Of a stretch of DNA of 64,000 bases, positions 49,451-60,697 are shown in pieces (the stretch's first letter is position 1; every line of letters begins with the position of its first letter). Both the position numbers and the translations under genes were made by a program. Location: positions 96,056,880 to 96,120,879 of the forward strand of contig NC_063162.1 of the NCBI RefSeq assembly GCF_023159225.1. Direction: 5' to 3'. The stretch comes from Perognathus longimembris pacificus. Taxonomy: Eukaryota; Chordata; Mammalia; Rodentia; Heteromyidae. Below the pieces are notes generated by a model, which made no database searches, was not told where the DNA came from, and saw only the letters and a list, made by a program, of their open reading frames with translations.

Positions 49451-49602
49451 AGAAATCAGAAAGAGAGAAAGAGAGACAGCATGTCCTAAAAGAAATATAA
49501 GGCTTAAGAGATTAAAAATGATTTTAAAAAAGAGCTTATTCTGTTAATGAAAAAGAGGTAATTATCTAATACTAAAAGTAATCTTAAAAACACAAGTCCC
49601 AG

Positions 49603-49860
49603 AGCCAAATGTGGTGGCTTAAATATTTGTGAGACTGAGGGCAGGAGAATTACTTTATCTCATCATCAAAAACCTACATATTGTCATGTGCCTGTCATCC
49701 CAGGTGTGTCAGGAAGCATAAAGAGATGAGTAACACTATAGACAAGCATAGGCAAATGTAAGACTCTACCTCAAATATAAATAACATTTAAGTTACTGGA
49801 GCCATGGCTCAAATGTTAGAGCAACTACCTAGAAAATATCCCACAAGCCCCATTCTTTAG
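49603..49860 (+). repeat. Old B1/tRNA SINE composite
   Basis: B1-like AATGTGGTGGCTTAAATATT is followed by a second B1-like part and a tRNA-like GCCATGGCTCAAATGTTAGA. Confidence 0.5.
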
Positions 49861-50280
49861 AAAAGAGTGATTTCATTTGGTTAGATTACTAATACCTGGG
49901 TATGTATAAAGAAATAAATTTATGCTGTAGTGTCTGTGACTTTATGTTATCAAAAATCAAAACCAAAGTCAAGCTGTGAGTTAAACATCATGATTTTTCA
50001 TTGGCTGTTAAACTAACAAAAGGCAGGAAAAATTTCACCTTTCTGAAAATTCTTGTACACACTGACTATACTTAGAAAAATATGAACTATTCTGTCCTTT
50101 TTCCTGCACTATGTGGTGTTCCAAGAACTTTGTCCTGGGTTAAGGATTTTATCATCTTTGCCAAACAGTAAAAATTTCACAGAAGTGAAGGAAAGCTAAA
50201 ATACTCACCTTGTAGGAGGTGTTCTTGTCAACTCTATGCCTGCAAATACTTTTATAACTCAAGGGGAAAAGCAATCCATA

Positions 50281-50283
<3 letters not shown>

Positions 50284-50322
<39 letters not shown>

Positions 50323-50350
50323 ACACATATACACATACATATACACACAA
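50284..50350. repeat. (CA)n microsatellite
   Basis: About 33 bp of pure CA plus degenerate ACACATATAC units. Confidence 0.95.
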
Positions 50351-50429
50351 ACCACATCCAGCTGCAAATTTCCTTTTCTGTACCAAGCTGGAGAAAAAGA
50401 AATTGATCCATTTTTTCATAAATACAAAA

Positions 50430-50697
50430 TGTATTGGAACTAGGAAATTGAAAGGGAATACCAAAATTGAGAGACACAGGGTAAAAAAAGACAAACAACT
50501 ACAAAAGCAATACTTGCAAAACTGTTTGGTGTAAGTGAACTGACAACCTCAGGGGGGGAAAGGGTAAGGGGGAGTGGGGAGGGGGGTATGAGGGACAAGG
50601 TAACAAACAGTACAAGAAATGTATCTAATGCCTAACGTATGAAACTGTAACCTCTCTGTACATCAGTTTGATAATAAAAATTTGAAAAAAAAAAAAG
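50430..50697 (+). mobile_element. L1 3'-end fragment
   Basis: TTGGAACTAGGAAATTGAAA to TTTGATAATAAAAATTTG plus an A-tail, with the GGGGGGGAAAGGGTAAGGGG polypurine tract. It is nearly identical to the 3' end of the complete L1, so likely young. Confidence 0.92.
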
Positions 50698-52080
50698 GAA
50701 CTCATAATACTAGTTGTCTGATTGGTGACTGCTGGCTTTGTTTTGGTCACCAGGGAGATAAAGCACAGTTTATATGTTCATGAAGTTATAATCACCAAAT
50801 GGGAAAAACAAATTCATAACCAGTTACAATTGCTATGAGACATACATGGAGGCAAAAAGGGAAATATGGAATTTGGGAGGCTGACAGAAGAGTTACATTG
50901 AGGATACAAGGACTTTCCAGCTGATAGGGAAGTAAAGGAGACCTCTGGATAGAACAAAGTCTACTTAAGTAGATGGAGAAAGAGCATATTGCATTGGAAA
51001 ACTTTGGGCACTTGCTTGCTTGAGTGAAACAATCAGATCTACTTTTCTATTTTCACATTATAATATATTTTCTTAATCCTTTATAGGGTGGCTCTTGTCA
51101 GTTCTAGAGCAGCTTCATCTTTCCATTGAGGTCCCTTCACTCACCTTTCCTTTTCCAATTAGTGCATCTTAATTTATATGTAGTAATAAAGCTTACTCTT
51201 TGATAGCTTTAGATATTGTTCTTTCAGCCAGTTGTTATTTAATCCCTGGGTAAGAGAAAATTTCCAACCCTATATAAGAACAATCTTAATTGTTTTGAAA
51301 GCCAGCTATACTTTAATATACATTTATGTTTTCCAAACTAAGCCTGTGTTTCATTCTAGAATATCTGAAAGTTACCCAAACAATAGCTATTTTACTCATT
51401 TCTCTGTAAAAATCTGTCTTCTTCATGAGAAAGGGAAAACAGCTATATTGACATTGAAGAGGACAAAAACATTGTAAAAATGTATAGCACTTCTGTCCTG
51501 TGGTTCAAGTTGGAGATGGAGAGACCAAGAAGAGAGGATGCATAGGTCATGGAGATGAGAGATATATGGTTGGATAATATGTGAGTGACAAGACACAAGT
51601 AGTTTAGTACTCAGGGTGCTGGAGTATGGCTGCATGGGGGTAAAATGAGCCTAGAGCAAGCTGAGAGAATGAGAAAGAATCCAATTATGGGTATCGCATA
51701 AAAGAATAAATGTTATCAGACAATCCTTAATTCAAATCCTATTTTATAAGTTTATTCAACTGCAGTTTCTTTATCTGGAATAATAACCAGTGCTAAACTT
51801 TTTTGCCTAGATTACACAAGCACTATGTCATATTCAATAACTCTATGACCCAAATAACTCAACAATCTACTTACCAAAGTCTATTTTCCAAATAGTGGGA
51901 GGACAGGGCAATCAGTGTAAAATGAGAAGCATGTGCTTCCGAGCAATGGTTTGTGGGTTCTTCAACTAGAACATCTGTCTTATCTCAAATGAAGTATGAT
52001 GAAGTGACTGAAGCCCTTTATGAATTTTTTTTAAATGTCTAGTTTTAATCACCCCATCCTAGCAGGTTTTTGGTTATTAT
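50698..52080. other. Unique intergenic sequence
   Basis: No gene; a weak MIR-like stretch may lie at 51722-51830. Confidence 0.45.
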
Positions 52081-52084
52081 TTTT

Positions 52085-52299
52085 AAAGTAATACTTGTAG
52101 CAGAGTTCAGGGCTGTGTTCTTACCATACACTCTACTCCTTATGTCATGTATCCAGCTCCTTGTAATTTAGCTTTCATCAGTGTATAAGGATCTTCTTCT
52201 CACTGGGGTTGGCCTGAGACTATACTCTTCATACCTATGCCTCCAAGCGTGCTGGAATTATAGGCAAGAATGATTATATTCATCTTAGCTTTTTAAAGT
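52085..52299 (-). repeat. Left part of a B1-type SINE split by L1
   Basis: GGGGTTGGCCTGAGACTATA and TGCCTCCAAGCGTGCTGGAA are reversed B1 words. The second part continues at 59401-59485, on the other side of the L1. Confidence 0.6.
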
Positions 52300-52315
52300 A
52301 GTCTCACTACTATTT
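52300..52315 (+). repeat. L1 target-site duplication (3' side)
   Basis: AGTCTCACTACTATTT is repeated without change at 59385-59400. Confidence 0.95.
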
Positions 52316-52832
52316 CTTTTTCCAAACTTTTATTATCAAACTGATGTACAGAGAGGTTACAGTTTCATACGTTAGGCATTGGATACATTTCTTGTACTGT
52401 TTGTTCCCTTGTCCTTCATACCCCCCTCCCACCTCCCCCCTTCCCTCCCTGCCCACCGGAGGTGTTCAGTTCACTTCCACCAAACAGTTTTGCAAGTATT
52501 ACTTTTGTAGTTGTTTGTCTTTTTTTACCCTGTGTCTCTCAAATTTAGTATTCCCTTTCAATTTCCTACATCCAATACCAGTATACACGGTTTCCAATAT
52601 ACTCAGATAAGATTACAGAGATAGTGTAGGTACAACCACAGGAAGATGATACAAGAACATCATCAATAATAGAAGCTACATATACACATGGGACATTGAA
52701 ACTAGTTACAACTGTGATATAACAATTGTTTCCATAACATGGAGTTCATTTCACTTAGCATCATCTTATGTGTTCATAAGGGTATAGCTACTGGGCCTTG
52801 TGATGCTCTGCTATGACTTGTCTAAACCTGTA
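52316..52832 (-). other. L1 3' UTR
   Basis: It follows the ORF2 stop and carries the purine-rich tract typical of L1 (seen as a C-rich block at about 52422-52457 on the plus strand). It ends in the GATAATAAAAGTTTGG block. Confidence 0.9.
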
Positions 52833-55800
52833 CTAATTATTCCCAATAAGGGAGACCATAGAGTCCATGTTTCTTTGGGCCTGGCTCACTTCACTTAGTA
52901 TAACTTTTTCCAAGTCCTTCCATTTCCTTACAAATGGGACAATGTCATTCTTTCTGATAGAGGCATAAAATTCCATTGTGTATATGTACCACATTTTCCT
53001 GATCCATTCGTCTACTGAGGGGCATCTGGGTTGGTTCCAGATTCTCGCTATTACAAATTGTGCTGCGATGAACATTGTTGTGCTGGTGGCATTACTGTGA
53101 TTTTGTTTGTGGTCTTTTGGATAGATACCCAAAAGTGGATAGATACCCAAAAGTGGGGCTGCTGGGTCATAGGGGAGTTCTATATTTACCCTTCTGAGGA
53201 ATCTCCATACTACTTGCCAGAGTGGCTGAACCAGTTTACATTCCCACCAACAATGAAGTAGGGTTCCCTTTTGGCCACATCCCCTCCAACAATTGTTATT
53301 GTTAGTTTTCTTGCTATATGACATTCTTACTGGGGTGAGATGGAATCTCAATGTTGTTTTGGTTTGCATTTCTTTTATGGCAAGTGATGTAGAGCATTTT
53401 TTCATATGTCTCTTGGCCATTCTCATTTCCTCATCAGAGAAGTCTCTTTGTAAGTCTTTAGCCCACTTGATGAGGGGGCTATTGGTTCTATATGGTTTTG
53501 TTTTGGAAGAAGGTAATTTTTTTAGTTCTGCATATATTTTAGATATGAGGCCTTTGTCTGTTGAATGTCCGGTAAAGATCTTCTCCCAGTCTGTGGGCTT
53601 TCTGTTTATCTTGCGAGCTATGTCCTTTGCCGTGCAGAAGCTCTGCAGTTTGATGCAGTCCCATTTGTCCAACCTTTCTTTGATTTGTAGCATTTCTGGG
53701 TCTTTGTTAAGGAAGTTCTGTCCTGTGCCAAGGAGCCCAAGTGTTTCTCCTACTCCTTCCTTTAGTGTTTTCAGGGTGTCTGTTTTGATTTCAAGGTCTT
53801 TAATCCATTTTAAATTGATTTTGGTGCAGGGTGATATATAAGGATCTAGTTTTAGTTTGTTGCATGTGTTGAACCAGTTTTGCCAGCACCATTTCTTAAA
53901 GATGCTATCTTTCTTCCAGGCTATTTTTTAGCTCCTTTATCAAAGATTAAGTAGGCGTAGTTCTGTGGGTTCATTTCTGGGTCTTCAATTCTGTTCCATT
54001 GGTCTTAAGGCCTGTTCCGGTGCCAATACCAAGCTGTTTTTATTACTATAGCTTTATAATACAGCTTGAAGTTGGGTATTGTAATTCCTCCAGCACTGTT
54101 CTTTCTGCTTAGGAGTGTTTTTGCCATTCTAGGTCATTTATTGTTCCATATGAATTTCTGGATTGCTTCCTCTATTTCATTAAAAAATGGTGTCGGGATA
54201 TTAATGGGTATTGCATTGAATTTGTAGGTAGCCTTTGGCAGTATTGCCATTTTGATTATATTAATCCTCCCAATCCAGAAGCATGGGGGGTTTTTCCATT
54301 TCCTTAGTTCTGACTTAATTTCGTTTTTCAAGCTTTTAAAGTTCTCATCAAAGAGGTCTTTCACTTCTTTGGTTAAGGTTCGGTCTTCAGGTCGTTAGCA
54401 TAGAGAAAGGCCGTTGATTTTTGAAGGCTTATTTTATATCCTGCAACTTTGCCAAAGTTTTGGATTAGCTCTAGTAGCTTGGGGGTAGAGTCTATGGGAT
54501 TCTTTAGGTATAGGATCATGTCATCTGCGAAGAGAGAAAGTTTAACTTCATCTTTTCCTATTTGGATCCCCTTGATATTTTCTTCTTGCCTAATTGCTCT
54601 GGCTAGGAATTCTAGTACTATGTTGAAGAGCAGGGGAGAGAGTGGACATCCCTGCCTTGTTCCTGATTTTAAAGGGAATGGCTTTAGTTTTTCACCATTT
54701 AGAGTTATACTAGCTGTTGGTTTATCATAAACTGCCTTGATTATATTCAGGAATGTTCCGTGGAATCCCAGGTTTTCCAGGGCTTTAAGCATAAATGGGT
54801 GCTGGATTTTATTGAACGCTTTTTCCGCATCCAGAGATAAAACCATGTGGTTCTTTACCTTGCTCCGGTTGATGTGGTGGATTACATTAATTGACTTGCG
54901 TATATTAAACCAACTTTGCATCCCTGGGATGAATCCAGTTTGATCGTGGTTTATGATTTTTTTTGATGACCTGTTGAAGTCGATTGGCCAGAATTTTGTT
55001 GAAAATTTTTGCGTCTATGTTCATCAGGGAGATCGGTCTGTAGTCCTCTTTCCGTGTTGAGTCTCTGCCTGGTTTTGGGATGAGGGTTATACTGGCTTCA
55101 TAGAATGAGTCTGGTAGTGAACATTCTCTTTCAATTTCATTGAAGGGGTTGAGAAATATTGGTGTGAGTTCTGTTTTGAAGGCCTTGTAGAATTCTGCAG
55201 TGAATCTGTCTGGACCTGGGCTTTTCTTGGATGGGAGATCATTTATTGCCTTTCCTATTTCAATACTGGATATGGGTCTGTTTAGAAGGTTTAAATCTTC
55301 ATGGTTGAGTTTGGGGATATGAATTTTTTCTAGGAAATCATCCATTTCTTCCAAGTTCTTGAATTTGTTGGCATAAAGGTTTGCAAAATAGTCCCTTATT
55401 ATTTTCTGAATTTCGGTTATTTCTGTGCTGATGTTATCTGTTTCATCTCTTATCTTGTTTATTTGAGTGTGCTGCCTTCGTTTTTTGGTCAGGTTTGCCA
55501 GGGGTCTGTCTATCTTGTTGATTTTTTCAAAGAACCAACTCTTTGTTTTGTTGATTCTTTCGATGGTTTTTTTCGTCTCTAATTGATTTAATTCTGATTT
55601 GATTTTAATTATTTGCTTCTGTCTATTGACTTGGGGTTTGGCTTGCTGTTCTCTCTCCAGAAAATTAAGGTACTTCCTTAAATTACTGAGTTGCTGTTTC
55701 TCCAGTTTGTTGATGTATGTACTCACAGATATAAATTTTCCTCTGAGTACTGCCTTTGCTGTGTCCCAAAGGAGCTGGTACTTTGTGTCCTCAACTTGGT

Positions 55801-56622
55801 TGAAGTCCATAAACATTTGAATTTCCGTTTTAATTTCTTCAATGACCCACTGATGGCTCAGCAGTGTGTTCTTTAGTCTCCATGAATTGTGGGATTTTCT
55901 GTGGTGGCTGAATGAGTTGAGCTCTAATTTTATTCCATTGTGGTCTGAGAGAATGCAGGGAATGGTTTTGATACTTCTGAATTTGTACAGATTTTCTTTG
56001 TGCCCTAAGATGTGATCTATTTTGGAGAATGTTCCATGTGCTGCAGAGAAGAATGTGTATTCTGTTGTTGCTGGGTGGAATATTCTGTAGATGTCGGTTA
56101 AGTCCAGTTGGTCTATGCAATTATTAAGATCTGTGGTTTCTTTGTTCAGTTTTTGGCGAGTTGATCTGTCCAGAGGTGATAGTGGAGTGTTAAAGCCCCC
56201 AACTATCAATGTGTTTGGGTCTATGAGTGTTTTTAGAGTCAGTAGAGTTTGTTTGATGAAGTTGGGTACTCCTGCATTTGGTGTGTAGATATTTAGAATG
56301 GTTATATCTTCCTGTAGGAGAGATCCCTTTACTAGTATGTAGTAGCCTTCTTTGTCTCTTCTTACCTTTTTTTAATTTGAAGTCAATTTTGTCTGAAACT
56401 AGGATTGCAACTCCAGCCTGCTTATGGGGGCCATTTGCTTGATAGATTTGATTCCAGCCTTTCACTTTTAGAAGATGTTTACTTTTGCTGGATAGATGTG
56501 TCTCTTGGAGGCAGCAGAAAGATGGATCTTGATTTTTGATCCAGCCTATGTCGTTTGATTGGAGAATTAAGTTCATTAATGTTGAGAGTTAGGATTGAGA
56601 GATGATCATTTGTTCCTTTCAT
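52833..56622 (-). pseudogene. L1 ORF2 (endonuclease-reverse transcriptase), degenerate
   Basis: About 1,260 codons in family layout, starting at ATG 56620-56622. The apurinic-type endonuclease is recognisable by QETHL, NIYTPN, SKIDHI and [10 protein letters not shown]. The RT has ISLMN and the FADD catalytic box (within 54373-54921). The C-terminal Cys knuckle is [17 protein letters not shown], and the protein ends in LIGNN. Lesions seen: a frameshift from a small deletion near 56,560; shifts at A-runs 56367-56373, 54957-54964 and 53924-53929; a shift near 54,370; TGA at 54134-54136; TAA at 54005-54007; and the endonuclease GDFN box reading GGFN (Gly codon 56195-56197). An 18-bp tandem duplication lies at 53119-53154. 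Confidence 0.95.
53119..53154. repeat. 18-bp tandem duplication in ORF2
   Basis: GGATAGATACCCAAAAGT occurs twice head to tail and keeps the frame, so the protein repeats six residues (LLGIYP twice). Confidence 0.95.
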
Positions 56623-56674
56623 TATCACTATCCTGTTTAAAGCTGTGTCTTCCCATTTCTTGATCTGATGTTTA

Positions 56675-57775
56675 CTATTTAGGGTTCATTTCTCTGTCTG
56701 TATTGGGATCTTGATTATTTTCCCTGTATAGTACATCTTTGAGGATTTTCTGTAAAGCTGGTTTAGTGGAGATATATTGTTTCAGTTTTTCCTTACTGTG
56801 GAAGACTTTTATTTGACCTTCGGCTATGAATGAGAGTTTGGTTGGGTACAGTATTCTTGGTTGGTAATTATTTTTATTTAGTGTTTGGTATACCTCATTC
56901 CAGGCTCTCCTTGCTTTCATGGTCTCTGCTGAGATGTCTAGGGTAATTCTGATTGCTTTTCCATTATATGTGATTGTTTTCTTCTCCCTTACAGCTAGCT
57001 TTAAGGATTCTTTCCTTGTACTCTACGGATCCTGTTTTGATCACAATGTGTTGGTGGGATATCCTATTCTGGTCTGGTCGGTTTGGGGTTCTAAATGCTT
57101 CTTGTATCTGTATAGGCCTTTCCTTCTGGATATTTGGGAAGTTCTCAGCTAATATTCTGTTAAATAGATTGCCTATCCCATTAACCTCTTTCTCCAAGTT
57201 TTCCTCAATACTTATTATCCTTAAATTGGGCTTCCTGATTGTGTCTTGAATCTCCTGTAGTGATCTGTTTTGTTGATTGGACTGGATTTGTATTGATTTT
57301 TGATCTTTCTCCATAGAATCTAAGGAATCTTCAGCTCCTGCGATTCGATCCTCTGCTTCAGTTAGTCAGGACTGTAGGCTAGCTACTTGATTTCGAATCT
57401 CTTTTCCTTCTGACTGGTCTTTCCTGATGATTTCCATGCCATTTCTTAGGTCTTGTATGGACTTCTTTACTTCATTAACTTCATTACTTTGGTTTTGATT
57501 GTTGTCTCTCAAATCTTTAAGCTGGGTAGCTATCTTTTCATTTGACTCTTGAAGTTCATTTATCTTTCTATTTGTGGATGCCATGAGATTCTCCATTAAT
57601 TTTTGCTTTGCCTCCTCACGCTCTATAATTATTGACTGAAGAGATTCAAACTTTTCATTTATCATGTTTATCAGTAGACTTTGTAGAGCATTTTGGGGGT
57701 TCTCTTTTATGTCTTTGATTGACTGCTCTGCTTCCTGCCTGTTTTAGTAGGGGATAAGACTTCAATGTTTTCCAT
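56675..57775 (-). pseudogene. L1 ORF1 (RNA-binding chaperone), degenerate
   Basis: ATG at 57773-57775 (MENIEVLSPTKT) is followed by a one-base shift near 57,740. Next comes a long coiled coil (KFESLQSIIIEREEAKQKLM onward), the expected trimerisation region. A TGA at 57366-57368 looks like a CGA-to-TGA CpG change. After that the same frame resumes to about 56990, where an extra base shifts it again. The final piece (56675-56920) has the conserved end MKARRAWNEVYQTL and stops at 56675. Family role: ORF1p coats L1 RNA as a trimer. It cannot be made intact here. Confidence 0.92.
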
Positions 57776-58864
57776 CTTTCTTGTGTTCCTTCTGCCCATT
57801 TGGATTGGGAATGCCAGTCTACTAGCACCTTTGAGCACCGTTTAAGACCCAAAGCAGCCCTTACCAAGCACTGTTGTGTAAATCTTACAAGTTCACAATT
57901 ATATACAGATACCTTTTATACCTGTCTAAGATTAGATTTGGTGTTCCTAAAGAATACAATTCAATATAACAACCGATCCTGGGCCCTGTATTCAGTAGTT
58001 ACTTATTTACTCTTACAACCCTATATGCAATTCTTGTTTTTATATTAAGTTATTTTAGGACTGGCTTTCTCTATGAGCCCCTTTGATTCACTCGGATTAA
58101 GCTGGGATACCCTCTATCCAATAACCAGGAGTCAATGGAACCTGGAGGTCCAGGCAGTAAGTCAGGAGGGTAAGTTGGAGGTATTAAAGAGAATAGAGTA
58201 AAATGTATTGGGTGGGGGGTGGTGATTTTGGTTTAGTTTCAGTGATGTGGAAATGTGGAGAAGAGTAGAATCAGTAGAAAAAACAAGGTTAAAATGATAG
58301 ACAATGGAGAGTTAGCAGAAAAGAGTGGAGGTGTTATTCATAGGAAAGTAATTTTTAAAGAAAGAGAACTCAAAGAGAGAAATAAAGTAAAAATACTGGA
58401 AGACAGATGCACAAAACAAAGAAAAATTATTTAAAAATGAAAAAAAAATAAAAAGAAAAAAAAACAGAAAAGGAACAATCCAAACAAACAAACAAACAAA
58501 AAACTTGATAAAACACACCGGTAAAAATGGAAAACAAACAAACAAACAAAAAACCAATGACGTTTCAGAAGTGAAAAAATTAAAAAGAAAAATTTTTTTT
58601 TTAAAGTTTAAAAAATGTTTGAAAAGAAAAAAAAAATGGAGTCCTCTTTGTTTGGAGAGTCTTTCCCCAGTCTCTGGTTTCCTTGCAATGGTCTGCAGTC
58701 TATTTTCCTGATTGGCTGGTTTGACTTGATTTCAGTTTGCAAGGGGTGGATCTGTTCTGACCCTTCTCCCCTGTTGGTACAATCCTGGGTCTCTGTGGTT
58801 CGCACAGCTTGCAGGTAGGCCTTGGGCGTCCTGCTTTCTCTGCGATTTCAGGTCGTCCGTGCTC

Positions 58865-58876
58865 AGCCGCCATCTG
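58865..58876 (-). promoter_or_regulatory. YY1-like site in the L1 5' UTR
   Basis: The minus strand reads AGATGGCGGCT, a YY1 core, about 300 nt from the L1 5' end once the SINE is discounted. YY1 sites set the L1 start in primates; a similar role here is inferred. Confidence 0.4.
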
Positions 58877-59100
58877 GAGGATTTCTCCCTGGTCTCCACT
58901 GTGTGCTTTAACTGCGCGGAGTGCAGGTTGCTGTGCCGGGCGCTGTGCCAGCGCCAGCACTGGTGCGGTGGCGGGACGCCGCCCGGAGCTCAAATCTGTG
59001 TTTTTCAGACGAGCAAAGTGGATTTTTCCTTCCTGGCCAGAATCCCTGTACTGTTAGAACTTACTCTGGCTGTCTTTCTAGGAGTAAAAGTGTCTATGGG

Positions 59101-59302
59101 GGCTGGGGATATAGCCTAGTGGCAAGAGTGCCTGCCTCGGATACACGAGGCCCTAGTTTCGATTCCCCAGCACCACATATACAGAAAACGGCCAGAAGCG
59201 GCGCTGTTGCTCAAGTGGCAGAGTGCTAGCCTTGAGCGGGAAGAAGCCAGGGACAGTGCTCAGGCCCTGAGTCCAAGGCCCAGGACTGGCCAAAAAAAAA
59301 AA
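59101..59302 (+). repeat. IDL-Geo SINE inserted into the L1 5' UTR
   Basis: Complete near-consensus dimer in antisense to the L1. It is flanked by AAAAGTGTCTATGGG (59086-59100) and AAAAGTTTCTATGGG (59303-59317), one mismatch. It postdates the L1. Confidence 0.95.
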
Positions 59303-59384
59303 AAAAGTTTCTATGGGGTGAGAAAACTGCGATGTCGGAGGGAGCTCAGCTAGGGCTTGGCTGCTCCTCCGCTGTCTTCCCAGA

Positions 59385-59400
59385 AGTCTCACTACTATTT
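59385..59400 (+). repeat. L1 target-site duplication (5' side)
   Basis: Exact copy of 52300-52315. Confidence 0.95.
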
Positions 59401-59485
59401 TGAAGAGTGGCTGGACTGGCCTCAAACTGCGATCCTCCCACCTCTGCCTCCTGTATAGTTGGGATTACAAGTATCCTCTCTCCAC
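59401..59485 (-). repeat. Right part of a B1-type SINE split by L1
   Basis: GGCTGGACTGGCCTCAAACT and CACCTCTGCCTCCTGTATAG are reversed B1. It continues 52085-52299 across the L1. Confidence 0.7.
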
Positions 59486-59744
59486 TTAGCATTGCTTGAA
59501 AAAGTCATTTGAAATTCCTAAGGTAATAGTTGTGGTCCTCAAGTTCCTTCTAATGAGTTCTACCATAGTATTTGGAAGTAGTCTACTTTGTGTTGAAATT
59601 TTCATTCATGGTACAAAAATCAATGTTGAACAACATTTCTGTTGCCTTAGCACAAATGAAAGCAGTGGTAATAGCAACCTGTACTAATTTCTATGTGTTT
59701 TGCCATCCTTCCTTCATAGTTATTTCAGATAACACATTGGAACT

Positions 59745-60352
59745 AATTTTATACACAATGGAATTCTATGCCTCTATCAGAAAGAATGATATTGCCCCAT
59801 TCATTAAGAAATGCAAAGACCTTGAAATAAGAATACTATGTGAAGTGAGTCAGACCCAAACAAACATAGACTCTATGGTTTCCACCATAGAGAATAATTA
59901 TTACATGTTTAGGATGGTCATACCAGAAGATCACAATAGCCCAACAGCTATGCCTGTATGAACACATAAAATGATGCTAAGTGAAATGGCCTATAAGTTG
60001 TAGAAACACGTGGTATATCATTGTTGTAGTTATTTTCAAAATGCCATGTGAATCAGTACCCTTTTGAATCCTTCCCTTCCCATGGTTTTTTTTTCCTGCT
60101 ATCACTGTATCTGGGAATACCAAAATTAAGAGACAAGGGGTAAAAAGACAAATCATTCCAAAAGCAATACTTAGGAAACCATTTGGTGTAAACCAACTGT
60201 ACAACTCATGGGGGGTAGAGAAAAATGGGGAGGGAGTAGGCAGGGAAAAAATGAGGAAGGAGGTAACAAGTTGAACAAAAAATGTACTCACTGACTTCCA
60301 TATGAAACTGTAACCAGTCTGTATTTCACTTTGACAATAAAGAAGAAAAAAA
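59745..60352 (+). mobile_element. 5'-truncated L1 (end of ORF2 + 3' UTR)
   Basis: It reads MEFYASIRKNDIAPFIKK and MDSMVS-like codons (59572-59961 frame), then the polypurine tract and a TTTGACAATAAAG end. The 3' UTR matches the 42.4-kb copy more than the complete L1. Confidence 0.92.
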
Positions 60353-60697
60353 TAGTTTTTAATTATAATGGAAGGATAACATTGATCAAGATGTATTATA
60401 CTTATAAAGGGATTTGTTGAATTGAAAACTACAAAATTGTACAACTACTTAAAGATACCAGAAACAAGTAGGAAATGAAACTATTACTCATGTTTTGTTG
60501 TGACATCAATAAAGAATATTCACATTTTTTTTGGAAACATGATACTATCATTTTTTCAGAATAAGGCAGTGTTTTTTTAAATGTAATTCATCTAATAAAA
60601 ATGTGATATTAGATTAAATGCAAACATAGAATAAGGATCTAATTCTATTTTATTAAGCCACACATTAGAATATAATATATATTTGAGTTAACACCAC

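Larger units (their letters stand above)
52316..59384 (-). mobile_element. Structurally complete L1 retrotransposon (inactive)
   Basis: About 6.9 kb after discounting a SINE insertion, with 5' UTR (57776-59384), ORF1 (56675-57775), a 52-nt spacer, ORF2 (52833-56622) and 3' UTR (52316-52832), all on the minus strand. The perfect 16-bp TSD outside both ends shows that both borders are original. The A-tail is nearly gone. Both ORFs have several lesions, so it cannot now retrotranspose autonomously. It is the reference for the truncated copies elsewhere in the window. Confidence 0.96.
57776..59384 (-). promoter_or_regulatory. L1 5' UTR / internal promoter region
   Basis: About 1.4 kb of L1 leader plus a SINE insertion. 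The 5'-most part (58700-59060) is GC- and CpG-rich, one of only two such spots in the window. A T-rich (minus) stretch with two CAAA arrays (plus) lies at about 58440-58560. A YY1-like core lies at 58865-58876. The element starts next to 59384 with GGGAAGACAGCGGAGG on the minus strand. Confidence 0.8.

Noticed and set aside
50152..50498. Frames rich in VCVCVC
   Set aside because: Translations of the CA microsatellite at 50284-50350.
53119..53154. Direct repeats considered as a CRISPR-like array
   Set aside because: Only two head-to-tail units and no spacers; the genome is vertebrate.
53293..53841. 182-codon plus-strand frame
   Set aside because: Exact antisense shadow of L1 ORF2; similar shadows occur at 21616-22122 and 12738-12983.
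58312..58557. Phe-rich minus-strand frame
   Set aside because: A translation of a T-rich segment of the L1 5' UTR.
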